A stretch of DNA of 64,000 bases, from positions 535,760 through 599,759 of the forward strand of contig NZ_FQXY01000009.1 in NCBI RefSeq assembly GCF_900130125.1, read 5' to 3'. How positions within the stretch are numbered: position 1 is the stretch's first letter; each line of letters begins with the position of its first letter. A program made the position numbers and the translations under genes. Source of the stretch: Bacteroides congonensis (lineage in GTDB: Bacteria > Bacteroidota > Bacteroidia > Bacteroidales > Bacteroidaceae). Positions 15,540 through 24,490 of the stretch are shown piece after piece. The notes beneath the pieces were generated by a model. The model searched no databases. It was not told where the DNA came from and worked only from the letters and a program-made list of their open reading frames with translations.

Positions 15540-18482
15540 TTATTTTACAAGAATGGAATTTAATATATTATAAACGGACTTCCCAGAATTCTGTTTATAT
15601 TCCATACCTTTATTATATTCCTCCTTAACCCAGCTTGCTATCCCTTCTTGTCGTTTACCCAGATTTATAATCTCACTATTCACATTTTCCAGCTTAGTTA
15701 CCAAAGCCCTCATATTCTGCTGTTCATCCGTATACTGATCATTAACCAAAGACTTATTAGTTCTGTATGTAATAATCTTTCCGTTTTCCAACTCAAGTGG
15801 TCTCTTTATCTCTTTCTTTATTTTATCCCTTTCTCTTTTCAGTTTTTCCCTCCTTTCCCATAAATCCATTCCAGAATCTATATATTTTTGGATAAAAGTT
15901 ATTTCCTCTTCCAATTCTTCCAATTTATAAAAGTTATCTAACCAATCAATATTATTACGGCATTTTTCTATACCCTGCTCCAGTTTCCCCCTTATAGTTC
16001 TCAATGAATCCAAAGATATGAAATTACGATTAAACTTTAACAGCTCACTCAAAACAACTCTTTCCGCATCAGTTTTTCGTTCTATTAAACTAACCACAAA
16101 AGGGTTCAAGAACAAAGTCAACAGCGGACATTGAGCCAGCCAATCATACAAACATATTCGTTCAGTCATCTGCCTCTTTTTTCTATATATACAGTTCTTT
16201 ATTTGTACATTTTCAATATAGATTCGTTCTATATCACCTACGTTATTAAAATTTAATCCTTCCCAACCTTTATCAGCTCCATCCTCAACAAGAGCGGCAT
16301 TTAACAGTGCTATGACATAAAGATTAAATTTCTCACCCACATTGCTATAATACTCCTTATTTTGGTCAATATGCACCAAAGTAAAATAAAAACGTGTAAA
16401 AACACGATCCAATAATTGGCAAGACACTGTAACCTTCATAGACGACCACCTCATAAAGCCCATCAACAAACCTTTCAAAGATTCCATGTCTCCCTGCTCC
16501 TTCATCTGTAAAACTCCCCATTGCTCTTCTTCTTTCTTTTCAGAAGATATTTGCGGATGTAATCCATCATTCGGTTCCAAATAATTTCTATACTGCCCCA
16601 GCTTATTCAAAAATAAAACCAACTTAGCAACTTTATTTTCATCTGTTTTATTTTTATCCGTTTTGTTAAAAATAAACAAAGCATCTCTGATGATAGATAA
16701 TAACTTATATATTGAAACAAATACACTTTCTTTTTTCATCGCATCCATCGTACCAAGCATTGGAAGTAATGATAATATATAATTATACTCCAATAATTGC
16801 AACGGCGATTTATTTCCTATAAAAATAGTCCCTGGCAACACATCTATCTCATCATTAAAAGAGTCATTCAATACAGAATTACAAAATGCATGAGCCAGTC
16901 CAACACTCTTATTTAATCCGGCATCTGCATCCAAAAGAGTAAATCCCAGAAAATTGTTAAGAATTTCGTTGTCTTTTTTTCCCCCCATTTTCTCACTTAC
17001 TACACGCACATACGAAATACGCATCCAGTAATCAAAAATCAAGAAATGATTTCTATTCACCAATTCATTAAATCTTGCCCCGATAGCAAATAAGGCTTTA
17101 TTCAGAATTTCATCATTCGTTTCAGGCAAAAAGTTTGCTCCAATATACAAAGCATCAGTATTCACTAGAAAATTCAACATATCTATCGTATAGATAGGTC
17201 CTGCTTTAATCAAAGCCTTCGCATTATGAGATTTCTGATTGATATCATTCCAGAATATATCTAATAATCCGGTAGACAGTTCCGGTTTAGCAAGCATTTT
17301 TCTTTTATCATAACGTCCCTGCGCTATTAATAAATTATTCAATAAAGTAAGAATACGGATCTGTACCCGTAATGACAATCCCTCTAAAAAACGAATAATC
17401 TCTTCACTTACTTTCAAATTATTCTTTTCCAACCCAAGAAGTTCTATTATGAGACTATAGCAGTCATCAATTTCCATTTCTTTTTGAGAAGAAAAAAGCA
17501 CTTCAAGAGAATAATTTTCCTCCTCCAGATATTCTCTGATAGTTTTTAATAAAACCCTATTTTCCGGTTTCAATATCTTCACCAAATATTGGTTTTCCAA
17601 TTGATCCACCATCAACGAAAATTCTTCTTTTTTTCTCTTCCCGTATTGAACTTCCTTTCTCAAAAAAGCCAAATCAAAGCATTTCCAAGAAGCCTTTCTC
17701 ACCAACTTACCGTACAATTCCAAATCACCGGTAATTATCGTCACAATCTGAGCAGAAGTTAAGTATTTCCTTATTACTTCCAAAATCTCATATCCCCTTT
17801 TAAATTCTGTATCAATATCATCAAAAGAAATGACCAGACACCTCTTTTTCAGAAGTTTTAAAGCCATCCTTACATAATCATGAAACGATTTCTCCAAATT
17901 ATTAGAAGCTTCAGCCTTCTCCATTCCCAAGATAGAAATAAATTCCTCATCATCCCACTCCTCATAAACCCCTTTTTTGCCAACTCCATCTATAAAGGGG
18001 AGAGCTCTCAACATTTTTTTATAGTTATTATCAAATTCCTTTTTATATTCAAATTCTTCTCTCCTTGTATCATATCTTTCATCCTTATCATATTTTTGTT
18101 CCACCAATTCTTGAATACCAGCAATGATGTTGATAAAAGGATGCTGCTTCATTTCAATCAATGAAGGATCCAAAGGTTTCAAACACAACACATTTTCGTA
18201 TTCATTTTTTATTCTAGCTAATACGGATAACAAGAATGTTGTTTTTCCGGCTCCTCTGCTGGCAAAAATAGAAATGGCATTATGATGTCGATGTATCTCC
18301 TGATTTTGTTCATTACTATAATCAAGCGCTCCCAATGCCTTTTTATATAATCCATCCCATATACTCATAATTTGAGCCATCTTTGACTGATGAATTAAAT
18401 TATTGTTTTCGCATGCCGCGGCATCCGAATAATTCATTTTTGAAAGATCTAAAAGGACTTTAGTATTGTTCATAGTATCCAA
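15540..18482 (-). CDS. rdrA: RADAR ATPase RdrA
   Basis: This 980-aa P-loop NTPase has a Walker A at residues 75-82 (SRGAGKTT) and a Walker B at 216-224 (LVISFDDID), followed by a long alpha-helical region with a lysine/glutamate-rich predicted coiled coil (about 850-950). The arrangement, length and position directly before an 800-aa deaminase fit RdrA, the AAA+ sensor and effector partner that assembles with RdrB. The start may be codon 1 (18482) or codon 4 (18473). The first codons overlap the end of the upstream membrane-protein gene by 13 bp. The sequence is AT-rich relative to the flanking capsule genes, consistent with acquisition. Confidence 0.88.
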   Translation of the reverse strand: MDTMNNTKVLLDLSKMNYSDAAACENNNLIHQSKMAQIMSIWDGLYKKALGALDYSNEQNQEIHRHHNAISIFASRGAGKTTFLLSVLARIKNEYENVLCLKPLDPSLIEMKQHPFINIIAGIQELVEQKYDKDERYDTRREEFEYKKEFDNNYKKMLRALPFIDGVGKKGVYEEWDDEEFISILGMEKAEASNNLEKSFHDYVRMALKLLKKRCLVISFDDIDTEFKRGYEILEVIRKYLTSAQIVTIITGDLELYGKLVRKASWKCFDLAFLRKEVQYGKRKKEEFSLMVDQLENQYLVKILKPENRVLLKTIREYLEEENYSLEVLFSSQKEMEIDDCYSLIIELLGLEKNNLKVSEEIIRFLEGLSLRVQIRILTLLNNLLIAQGRYDKRKMLAKPELSTGLLDIFWNDINQKSHNAKALIKAGPIYTIDMLNFLVNTDALYIGANFLPETNDEILNKALFAIGARFNELVNRNHFLIFDYWMRISYVRVVSEKMGGKKDNEILNNFLGFTLLDADAGLNKSVGLAHAFCNSVLNDSFNDEIDVLPGTIFIGNKSPLQLLEYNYILSLLPMLGTMDAMKKESVFVSIYKLLSIIRDALFIFNKTDKNKTDENKVAKLVLFLNKLGQYRNYLEPNDGLHPQISSEKKEEEQWGVLQMKEQGDMESLKGLLMGFMRWSSMKVTVSCQLLDRVFTRFYFTLVHIDQNKEYYSNVGEKFNLYVIALLNAALVEDGADKGWEGLNFNNVGDIERIYIENVQIKNCIYRKKRQMTERICLYDWLAQCPLLTLFLNPFVVSLIERKTDAERVVLSELLKFNRNFISLDSLRTIRGKLEQGIEKCRNNIDWLDNFYKLEELEEEITFIQKYIDSGMDLWERREKLKRERDKIKKEIKRPLELENGKIITYRTNKSLVNDQYTDEQQNMRALVTKLENVNSEIINLGKRQEGIASWVKEEYNKGMEYKQNSGKSVYNILNSILVK

Positions 18483-19126
18483 TTTTGATTCGATTTAATA
18501 TAGCTATAGTAACTTAATATAATTTCACGTATTTGAACTTCCGCATTTTCTTTGGCAGCTATCATACATCGCCAAAACAAAATAAGGCACAATGCTATTA
18601 AAAGTACAAAATAGCCCCAAGCAAACTTTTCGCCAAAACTATATTTCAGTTCTAACACCGCAGCGAATGCCACCAAACAAGAAGTCATTAATCCCTCAAA
18701 CATAGCCTGCATTACCCAGAAACGATGAATGAAATTGACCCTATCTTTCGCATTCTCGTTTTTTTGCAGTTCAATCCACATGTATGTATACGCATCTTTT
18801 TTCTTTGAAACAGGAGTAAAGGTATCCATATCTATGTTTGCCCCCAAAGCATTTATTGTTTCATTATATATTTTTTCAAAATCATCCTTAATCCCCCTCC
18901 ATCGTATAGCTTTTCCTACTATCCATGAGAATATTCCAGCAATATATGCAAGAAAAATACAGCAACAAATCATTACAGAATTATTTATCAGTTCTAAATG
19001 AATGTCGTGTATATGTAAATTCAAGAGAATGATTAAAAAGGTCAAAGTTCCAGAAATGATATAAGAAAAATCAAGAATACTAAATGCTTCAGAGATAGTA
19101 TCTACTATTTTTTGAAAATTAAGCAT
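18470..19126 (-). CDS. Four-helix membrane protein, RADAR accessory
   Basis: This 218-aa protein has four predicted transmembrane helices (about 21-40, 49-71, 139-160, 169-190), a roughly 65-residue charged loop between helices 2 and 3 and a charged C-terminal tail. It occupies the place of the optional membrane protein found with some RADAR systems, where Csx27-like or SLATT-like proteins are known. The 2+2 helix layout is not enough to choose between them. It is the first gene of the cassette and overlaps rdrA by 13 bp. A role in membrane disruption or sensing is inferred from those families. Between it and wbuC there are 80 bp without a clear terminator or TAnnTTTG box. Confidence 0.75.
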   Translation of the reverse strand: MLNFQKIVDTISEAFSILDFSYIISGTLTFLIILLNLHIHDIHLELINNSVMICCCIFLAYIAGIFSWIVGKAIRWRGIKDDFEKIYNETINALGANIDMDTFTPVSKKKDAYTYMWIELQKNENAKDRVNFIHRFWVMQAMFEGLMTSCLVAFAAVLELKYSFGEKFAWGYFVLLIALCLILFWRCMIAAKENAEVQIREIILSYYSYIKSNQNWIL

Positions 19127-19145
19127 ATTTATTATCCCAGTTAGT

Positions 19146-19158
19146 GTTCAATTTGAAC
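19146..19158. promoter_or_regulatory. 13-bp perfect palindrome upstream of RADAR cassette
   Basis: GTTCAATTTGAAC is a perfect palindrome around a central T, 20 bp upstream of the membrane-protein ATG. It could be an operator half-site pair. There is no T-run, so it is not a terminator. It could be chance in AT-rich DNA. Confidence 0.3.
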
Positions 19159-19206
19159 GTATCATAATTTCTTTAAGTATTCCAATACAGATATAGTCAC
19201 GCAGCT

Positions 19207-19641
19207 TCATTTATACGCTCCGTCCTTGGTTTCAAATATCACCGAAGGCTCAATTACTTCTACTGTATGCCATGCGCCTTTGGGTATTTGGCAACCATAC
19301 TTGGCTTCAGCAGGATTGAGAAGGATACGTTGTATCTCTCGATATTTCACCTTACGGGCTACATCCTGTGCATCCATACCTTGTGAAAGTTCTTCCGCAC
19401 CATTCTCATACGAAACTACTTCCTCATAGATTACCTCATCCAACTTTCCACACAAACAGATTACCGTTTCAGTAGTATCCTCATGCCGATGAATAGGCAC
19501 AACCGTACCCGGCAACAACGCATTGAGCATGCGCTGGCTCGTATCGACAGGCGAAGTACGCAAATCGAAGTTCTGACGTAAACGAGGATTGGTCACAGCT
19601 TGTTCAAAAAGCGTATCTAAAAATTCTTTATCAAATTCCAT
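19207..19641 (-). CDS. wbuC: WbuC-family cupin protein
   Basis: This 144-aa protein belongs to the WbuC cupin-fold metalloproteins found at the ends of O-antigen and capsule loci. The cupin strand pair is visible as VVPIHRHEDTTETVICLCGK (about residues 47-66, two His metal ligands) and GCQIPKGAWHTVEV (about 115-128, third His). The exact reaction is not established. A late-step sugar modification or isomerisation role is likely. It is the last capsule gene, 5 bp after the WecA-like transferase, and lies 80 bp upstream of the RADAR cassette. Confidence 0.88.
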   Translation of the reverse strand: MEFDKEFLDTLFEQAVTNPRLRQNFDLRTSPVDTSQRMLNALLPGTVVPIHRHEDTTETVICLCGKLDEVIYEEVVSYENGAEELSQGMDAQDVARKVKYREIQRILLNPAEAKYGCQIPKGAWHTVEVIEPSVIFETKDGAYK

Positions 19642-19646
19642 AATCG

Positions 19647-20645
19647 TTATTTTTTCAATGATATAAGATATTCTTCATGCAAGTGATAGTACTTTTTCAT
19701 GAACAATACATAAGCAATAGCTAATACAATCAATGTACTGATCAAATATACCCAATGAGCGAATATTGTATCAGGGCAGAGATAGATAAATCCGAGAGAG
19801 AGCACCAGCTGCACCACCATATACAGAGATGCCACCTTCACATGCCCGATCTTCAGTTCGTTAGCCATAATCTGATAGGCATGCTTACGATGAGCTTCCC
19901 CTAGATTCTCGTGCAGCAAGATGCGATGACAGATAGTCAGACAGCCATCCACACCATAGACGAGAAGGAAAATGAGATAAGTCACATCTCCTGTTGTTAA
20001 GACTAACAAACCTATCATAAACAACAAGATATAAGCTACGCCAATAGAACCGACGTCACCCGCAAAGCACTTTGCCTTACCCTTCGGGCGGAAGTTGAAC
20101 AAGCAGAATATCACATCTGCAATCAACACCACATAAATGAGCGACTGATTAACAAAGTAAATCGTGTTATTTAGCAAAGCAAGAGGTACAAGTGATGCCA
20201 TTGCATACACCCCAGTTATGCCGTTCACACCATCCATAAAATTGACCACGTTCGATGCGCCCACACACACTATAAGCGCAATGATCACAATCCACCACAT
20301 ATCCCAGTGTAGGATATTCAACTGTCCAAACATCATCGTCATGGCAACAATCTGAGCCACCAACCGCACACTATCTGGTAACGAACGGATGTCATCAATG
20401 AAGCTCACTCCGGCAATGAGGGTAACTGCCAAGAGGAAAAATGGATACTGAAAGCCATAAAAGACAGACCAAATCCATAGACTTAACAGGAAGATGATTC
20501 CTCCCCCCCTCAGCACGCTCGTTGAGTGGCTCGAACGCTCATTCGGTTTATCGATGATATTAAACCTGTCAGCGATCTTGAAATACGCCAACTCCAATGC
20601 AAGAAGAATCATAAAGATGATTCCGTAAGTTACAACCACATTCAT
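19647..20645 (-). CDS. WecA-like undecaprenyl-phosphate sugar-1-phosphate transferase
   Basis: This 332-aa polytopic membrane protein of the MraY/WecA/WbpL family has about 10 helices. Diagnostic cytoplasmic motifs are FIDDIRSLP near residue 83, NFMDGVNGITG near 135 and FAGDVGSIG near 194, which bind Mg and the nucleotide sugar. It would start repeat-unit assembly by moving a HexNAc-1-phosphate from a UDP-sugar to undecaprenyl phosphate. The next-door epimerase may supply its substrate (FucNAc/QuiNAc type). Start codons and spacing show coupling with the epimerase (6 bp) and wbuC (5 bp). Confidence 0.92.
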   Translation of the reverse strand: MNVVVTYGIIFMILLALELAYFKIADRFNIIDKPNERSSHSTSVLRGGGIIFLLSLWIWSVFYGFQYPFFLLAVTLIAGVSFIDDIRSLPDSVRLVAQIVAMTMMFGQLNILHWDMWWIVIIALIVCVGASNVVNFMDGVNGITGVYAMASLVPLALLNNTIYFVNQSLIYVVLIADVIFCLFNFRPKGKAKCFAGDVGSIGVAYILLFMIGLLVLTTGDVTYLIFLLVYGVDGCLTICHRILLHENLGEAHRKHAYQIMANELKIGHVKVASLYMVVQLVLSLGFIYLCPDTIFAHWVYLISTLIVLAIAYVLFMKKYYHLHEEYLISLKK

Positions 20646-20651
20646 ATACTA

Positions 20652-21536
20652 CTATTTCTTTAACGATTGTGCCACACGTTTCAAACTTTCCTCAAAAGAA
20701 ACTAACTGATAGTCAAAGTCCATCTTCGACATCTGAGGGTCGTAATAATAGGTGGAAAACATCTTGTTGATTGGCTGTAGCATGAAACTACCCAACCAAA
20801 CGCAAGGATTAAATAGACGAGTGATCCAAATTTTATGCCCCCTCGCCTTGGCAAAAAAGCGGATAATCTCAACAGTATCAGCCAACTCTCTGTTCTGAGG
20901 ATAGAACGTGCCTGCTAGCTGATGCTCAATAGCCTGCTTTACGAACTCCGCAAGGTTATCGATGTAGAGCATAGAACGCTTGTTATGCCACTCCGGGAAG
21001 ACAGGAATTTTGCAAGCCAACTTCACCAAACGTGAGAAATTGCCCTTCGTGTTAGCACCATAGATCATGCACGGACGTAAAATGCATATCTTCATATCTT
21101 CAGAACTATTCTGCACCAAGGCCTTCAGGCCATTCTCCGCCTGCAACTTCGAGTCACCATAGAATCCATTAGGATTCGGCTTGCTATGAGCTGTCAGTAC
21201 CTCGCTCTTCAAACTCCGACTCTCGTGAAATACAATCTGCGAGCTCATGAAGATGAACTGCTTCACGCCATTCACCTTCGCGTGCTTCGCCACCTCAATG
21301 GCCAAATCACGATTCACCTTGTAGTACAGCTGCTCCATCTTCGGATCCGCATTCACATGTGCGATACCTGCTACATGGAACACTACATCGTACCTGCTAT
21401 AGTCAACTTTCTTCCAATTATCCTCCATGGTATCCACCGCATCAATCAGATACTCTCCAGGAGCACTTGCCAAAATATACTGACGCACACTCTCACCCAC
21501 GTATGAACCCGCGCCGGTAATAAGAATTTTCTTCAT
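20652..21536 (-). CDS. NAD-dependent sugar epimerase/reductase (extended SDR)
   Basis: This 294-aa protein has a Rossmann motif TGAGSYVG at residues 7-14 and the catalytic YGDSK (YxxxK) near residue 146, with FMSSQIVF supplying the Ser. It resembles the UDP-4-keto sugar reductases and epimerases paired with WecA-like transferases in Bacteroides capsule loci. It probably reduces the 4-keto sugar made by the operon's 4,6-dehydratase into the sugar used for initiation. The precise product cannot be read from the sequence. Confidence 0.85.
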   Translation of the reverse strand: MKKILITGAGSYVGESVRQYILASAPGEYLIDAVDTMEDNWKKVDYSRYDVVFHVAGIAHVNADPKMEQLYYKVNRDLAIEVAKHAKVNGVKQFIFMSSQIVFHESRSLKSEVLTAHSKPNPNGFYGDSKLQAENGLKALVQNSSEDMKICILRPCMIYGANTKGNFSRLVKLACKIPVFPEWHNKRSMLYIDNLAEFVKQAIEHQLAGTFYPQNRELADTVEIIRFFAKARGHKIWITRLFNPCVWLGSFMLQPINKMFSTYYYDPQMSKMDFDYQLVSFEESLKRVAQSLKK

Positions 21537-21604
21537 TTATATGTTGTTATTTTTATTAAACTCATTCTCCTCCACATCAATATCCTTAGTACCCCAATAG
21601 GAGT

Positions 21605-22768
21605 CTAAAGCACATTGACAGGATTATACAACTCCCTCATAATTTCCATCACAGCCCCAACGTCCAGGCTCTTGGCCTTTTCAATGTTGTACGCGCCCCT
21701 AGCCTTCAAGTCTTTGGCAACCATGATCTTACTTAGGGCGATAGTCACCTCATCGCTCTTGGCAGGAGAGAACAGAAATCCCCCTTCACCCTCATCTATC
21801 AGATCCGTATTACCCCTAATACGAGAGCAAAGCACCGGTAACCCACTCGCCATAGCCTCCATCACAGCCACCGACAACCCCTCTCTGTACGACGGATGCG
21901 CAAACACATCTGCAGCCTTGAACAGCTCACGAACATCCGTGCGAAACCCTAACAATTGTAACTGTTCGTTGATACCCAGTTCTGTCGCCAACTGCTCCAA
22001 ATGTTCTTTCAGTACCCCACGTCCAGCTATCACATACTTCAGGCGCTTGTCACCCAAGGAAGCCATCGCATGTAGCACCACCTCATGATTCTTATTCCTG
22101 TTTAACTCACCCACACTCAGCATCAAGATATCGCCATCGCCAATGCCCAGTTCCTTGCGCTTAGCAGCACGCACCTCAGCATAATCTGCCGCTGGATTGA
22201 AAGCCTTGGTATTAATACCCACTCCAGGCACATACACCACCTCTTTAGCGTACATCTTCTCCTGCGCCAACTTGTAGTCCTCGTAAGTGATAGTCACCAG
22301 TACATCAGTCCATCGGCTGCTGAACTTCTCAATAGGATAGAATATCAGCCAATTCTGCAGTGAAGCACCCTTGAAGAAATGGAAACCATGGGCGGTGTAG
22401 ATCACCTTCGTACCCTTGCCCTGCATATCACGGGCTGCAATACGCGACAGCAAGCCACCTATGGGCGAATGACTATGTATCAGGTCATAATCGTTCTCCT
22501 TCACTAGATGGCGCGTCTGACGGTACGCCCTCAGGTTTTGCCCCACCTTTAGCACATTACGGGCAAAGTCCACTTGATGACACTCCACCCCCATCTTCGC
22601 CAGGGTACGCTTTAGTACCGCCACCTTCTCATCACTACATGTGCTACCCTCCACAAAATTGCATGCCACATCCACCTTATACCCCAGTTCTATCATCAAC
22701 CGGATATTCGGCATATTAAACTGATCTATCATTGACGCCACCGACGCCAAGACTAATGCTTTTTTCAT
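21605..22768 (-). CDS. Glycosyltransferase family 4
   Basis: This 387-aa GT-B retaining glycosyltransferase has an N-terminal acceptor domain with HSHSPIGGLLSRIAA near residue 96 and YTAHGFHFFKG near 122. The C-terminal donor domain has the EGLSVAVME (E-x7-E) signature near residue 293 and GLPVLCS. It would add an early sugar to the lipid-linked repeat unit on the cytoplasmic face. It sits between decayed sequence upstream and the epimerase downstream. Confidence 0.92.
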   Translation of the reverse strand: MKKALVLASVASMIDQFNMPNIRLMIELGYKVDVACNFVEGSTCSDEKVAVLKRTLAKMGVECHQVDFARNVLKVGQNLRAYRQTRHLVKENDYDLIHSHSPIGGLLSRIAARDMQGKGTKVIYTAHGFHFFKGASLQNWLIFYPIEKFSSRWTDVLVTITYEDYKLAQEKMYAKEVVYVPGVGINTKAFNPAADYAEVRAAKRKELGIGDGDILMLSVGELNRNKNHEVVLHAMASLGDKRLKYVIAGRGVLKEHLEQLATELGINEQLQLLGFRTDVRELFKAADVFAHPSYREGLSVAVMEAMASGLPVLCSRIRGNTDLIDEGEGGFLFSPAKSDEVTIALSKIMVAKDLKARGAYNIEKAKSLDVGAVMEIMRELYNPVNVL

Positions 22769-22871
22769 ATATTTTTAAAAGATTAATTAGAGAAGAACGA
22801 AGCGCAATAACCTAAAAAGATACAAGCTTCTTCTAAAATCATAGTCTCAAGTTTATTATGTATATCATGCC

Positions 22872-23315
22872 TTAACTGTTACTTATAATTGTATGAACGG
22901 AGGGTCTCATTTTTTCGATTCTCCTGTATTGTACAATTGAGCACATGCGCAAAATGAACAATCCAAAGAGAAACGCCATCACAATACCACCTGCATAATT
23001 ATTCCCTACACCTAATCAGTCTACTGGCCCACTATCACATTATTACACACTTCCTGCATTAGTACATAGTTTATACAGAAGGAAAATGATAACAATAATT
23101 AATATAAGCGCTACATAAAAGTTTTTCTTACTTACCTTGTTTAAAATGTTATTATATAAGACATCATACGTCTCGCACATACTAGTTCCTGTCACCAACT
23201 GTAGAATCTCAATATGAATGCTCACCAATGCCCTAAAGCCAATGGTCATAAACCATGCCCCTAACCTCCCAATACTGTGAACCACAGTATCAGGAAGATG
23301 CAAACTATAATCCAA
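22872..23315 (-). pseudogene. Decayed membrane-protein gene with in-frame stops
   Basis: One reading frame spans this stretch but is cut by at least three stop codons at 23016-23045. The upstream piece (23043-23315, 90 codons) ends in a strong transmembrane helix (FYVALILIIVIIFLLYKL). The downstream piece carries another (GGIVMAFLFGLFILRMC) followed by a basic tail. It looks like the C-terminal part of a polytopic protein such as a polymerase or acyltransferase, but I cannot name the family. The wider 22,769-23,456 gap holds no intact gene. Confidence 0.5.
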
Positions 23316-23456
23316 ATATCAATAATACAAACCAAGCGATTGAACCCATTCAAATCTTCTTGATTTTTTGAATCCCTGTCGTCCCTAAGGCTTCAACCAC
23401 CATAGCAGATCAATGTGAAAGAGAAATACGAATAGCTCCCAAGACACATAACTATA

Positions 23457-24490
23457 TTAAAGCTTCACAATAAGCCTTCTTTCGAGAAAGGATATAATTT
23501 TATCCTCAAGTGAATGCATAATCCATTTTCTTAGATGTTCGACTAATATGCAATCAATATAGAAGAATACCATTATTCCCACAACTAAGAGTAAAGCAAT
23601 TACGCCAGTATATGCTTCATTCACTTGCACGAGCCACCTATAATAACATGATCCAAAAAACGGTAATGAAGATATCAGATAAACTGCCTGAACAGAGTTT
23701 GATACCCAATTGATAGCCTTGTTTTGGATTTTCAGATTTGCAAACAACCAAAATATCAATACGGATGTAGCAAAAAGTATCGGCGAATTATACCGCATAG
23801 AATAAATTATTGCCGTAGGAGGAAATACCATCTTACACATATGGAGGAGTGTCATGAGTACAATACACAAAATTACCCCCCCCCATTAACTTACCGACAC
23901 TTAATGTTTTTATCGGTAATCTCCGTAGCATGCCAGCAATAGTATAGAGCGTTATAAAGTGAATAATATGGTAGCCATCTACTGTTACTTCTGAACTCTG
24001 ATGGATATAACCGATATACACATCCACAACCAACAGCATTAAACACGCAAGTTTTAATTGTACATCATTAAGATGATTAATACCGGCATTCAGCAAAGGG
24101 GGCTATAAGATATAATGCAAAATATGCTTTTATGAACCATAACTCTGTTTCAGTAAGCGGGAAGAGAATATTTTTGCCAGCCTCAATCACACTACATTCT
24201 GAATTAAATAATGCAAACGAACTACATACTGCAGCCCAAAACAAACATGGCGCCAACAAGTCGATAAACCCTCTCCATGATTGGCGTATTTGAAAATAGC
24301 CGCTAATCATCACGAAACAGTTAACGGCCAAACAGCTTGCATGCATCACAAATACGCGCATCTCGTTGGCAAATGAGAAATTTGCAGTTTGCAGATCATA
24401 CATTGCCATCAAAGAATGTGATGTCAATACTCCAAACATGCATAGAATGCGAAGCAGTTCAAAGTTGGATTGTCTTACTTTTTCACCCAT
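23457..24490 (-). pseudogene. Acyltransferase family 3, two frameshifts
   Basis: Three overlapping pieces (24490-24077, 24096-23833, 23870-23457) read through as one O-acyltransferase of about 340 aa with multiple transmembrane helices. The start is SNFELLRILCMFGVLTSHS, typical of family 3. The first break is an extra base near 24098-24105 (C5T3 context), and the second is in a nine-C tract at 23876-23884. Each is a +1 insertion and they do not cancel. With one base fewer in each, the joins read naturally (LIAPLLNAG and KLMGGVILCIV). The gene starts 16 bp inside the end of the upstream glycosyltransferase. It could be truly dead, phase-variable at the C tract, or carry assembly errors. Confidence 0.8.

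Noticed and set aside
18470..19126. Type VI CRISPR accessory (Csx27) as evidence of a CRISPR locus
   Set aside because: No Cas13 gene or repeat array is present, so any Csx27 resemblance would come from its use in RADAR.
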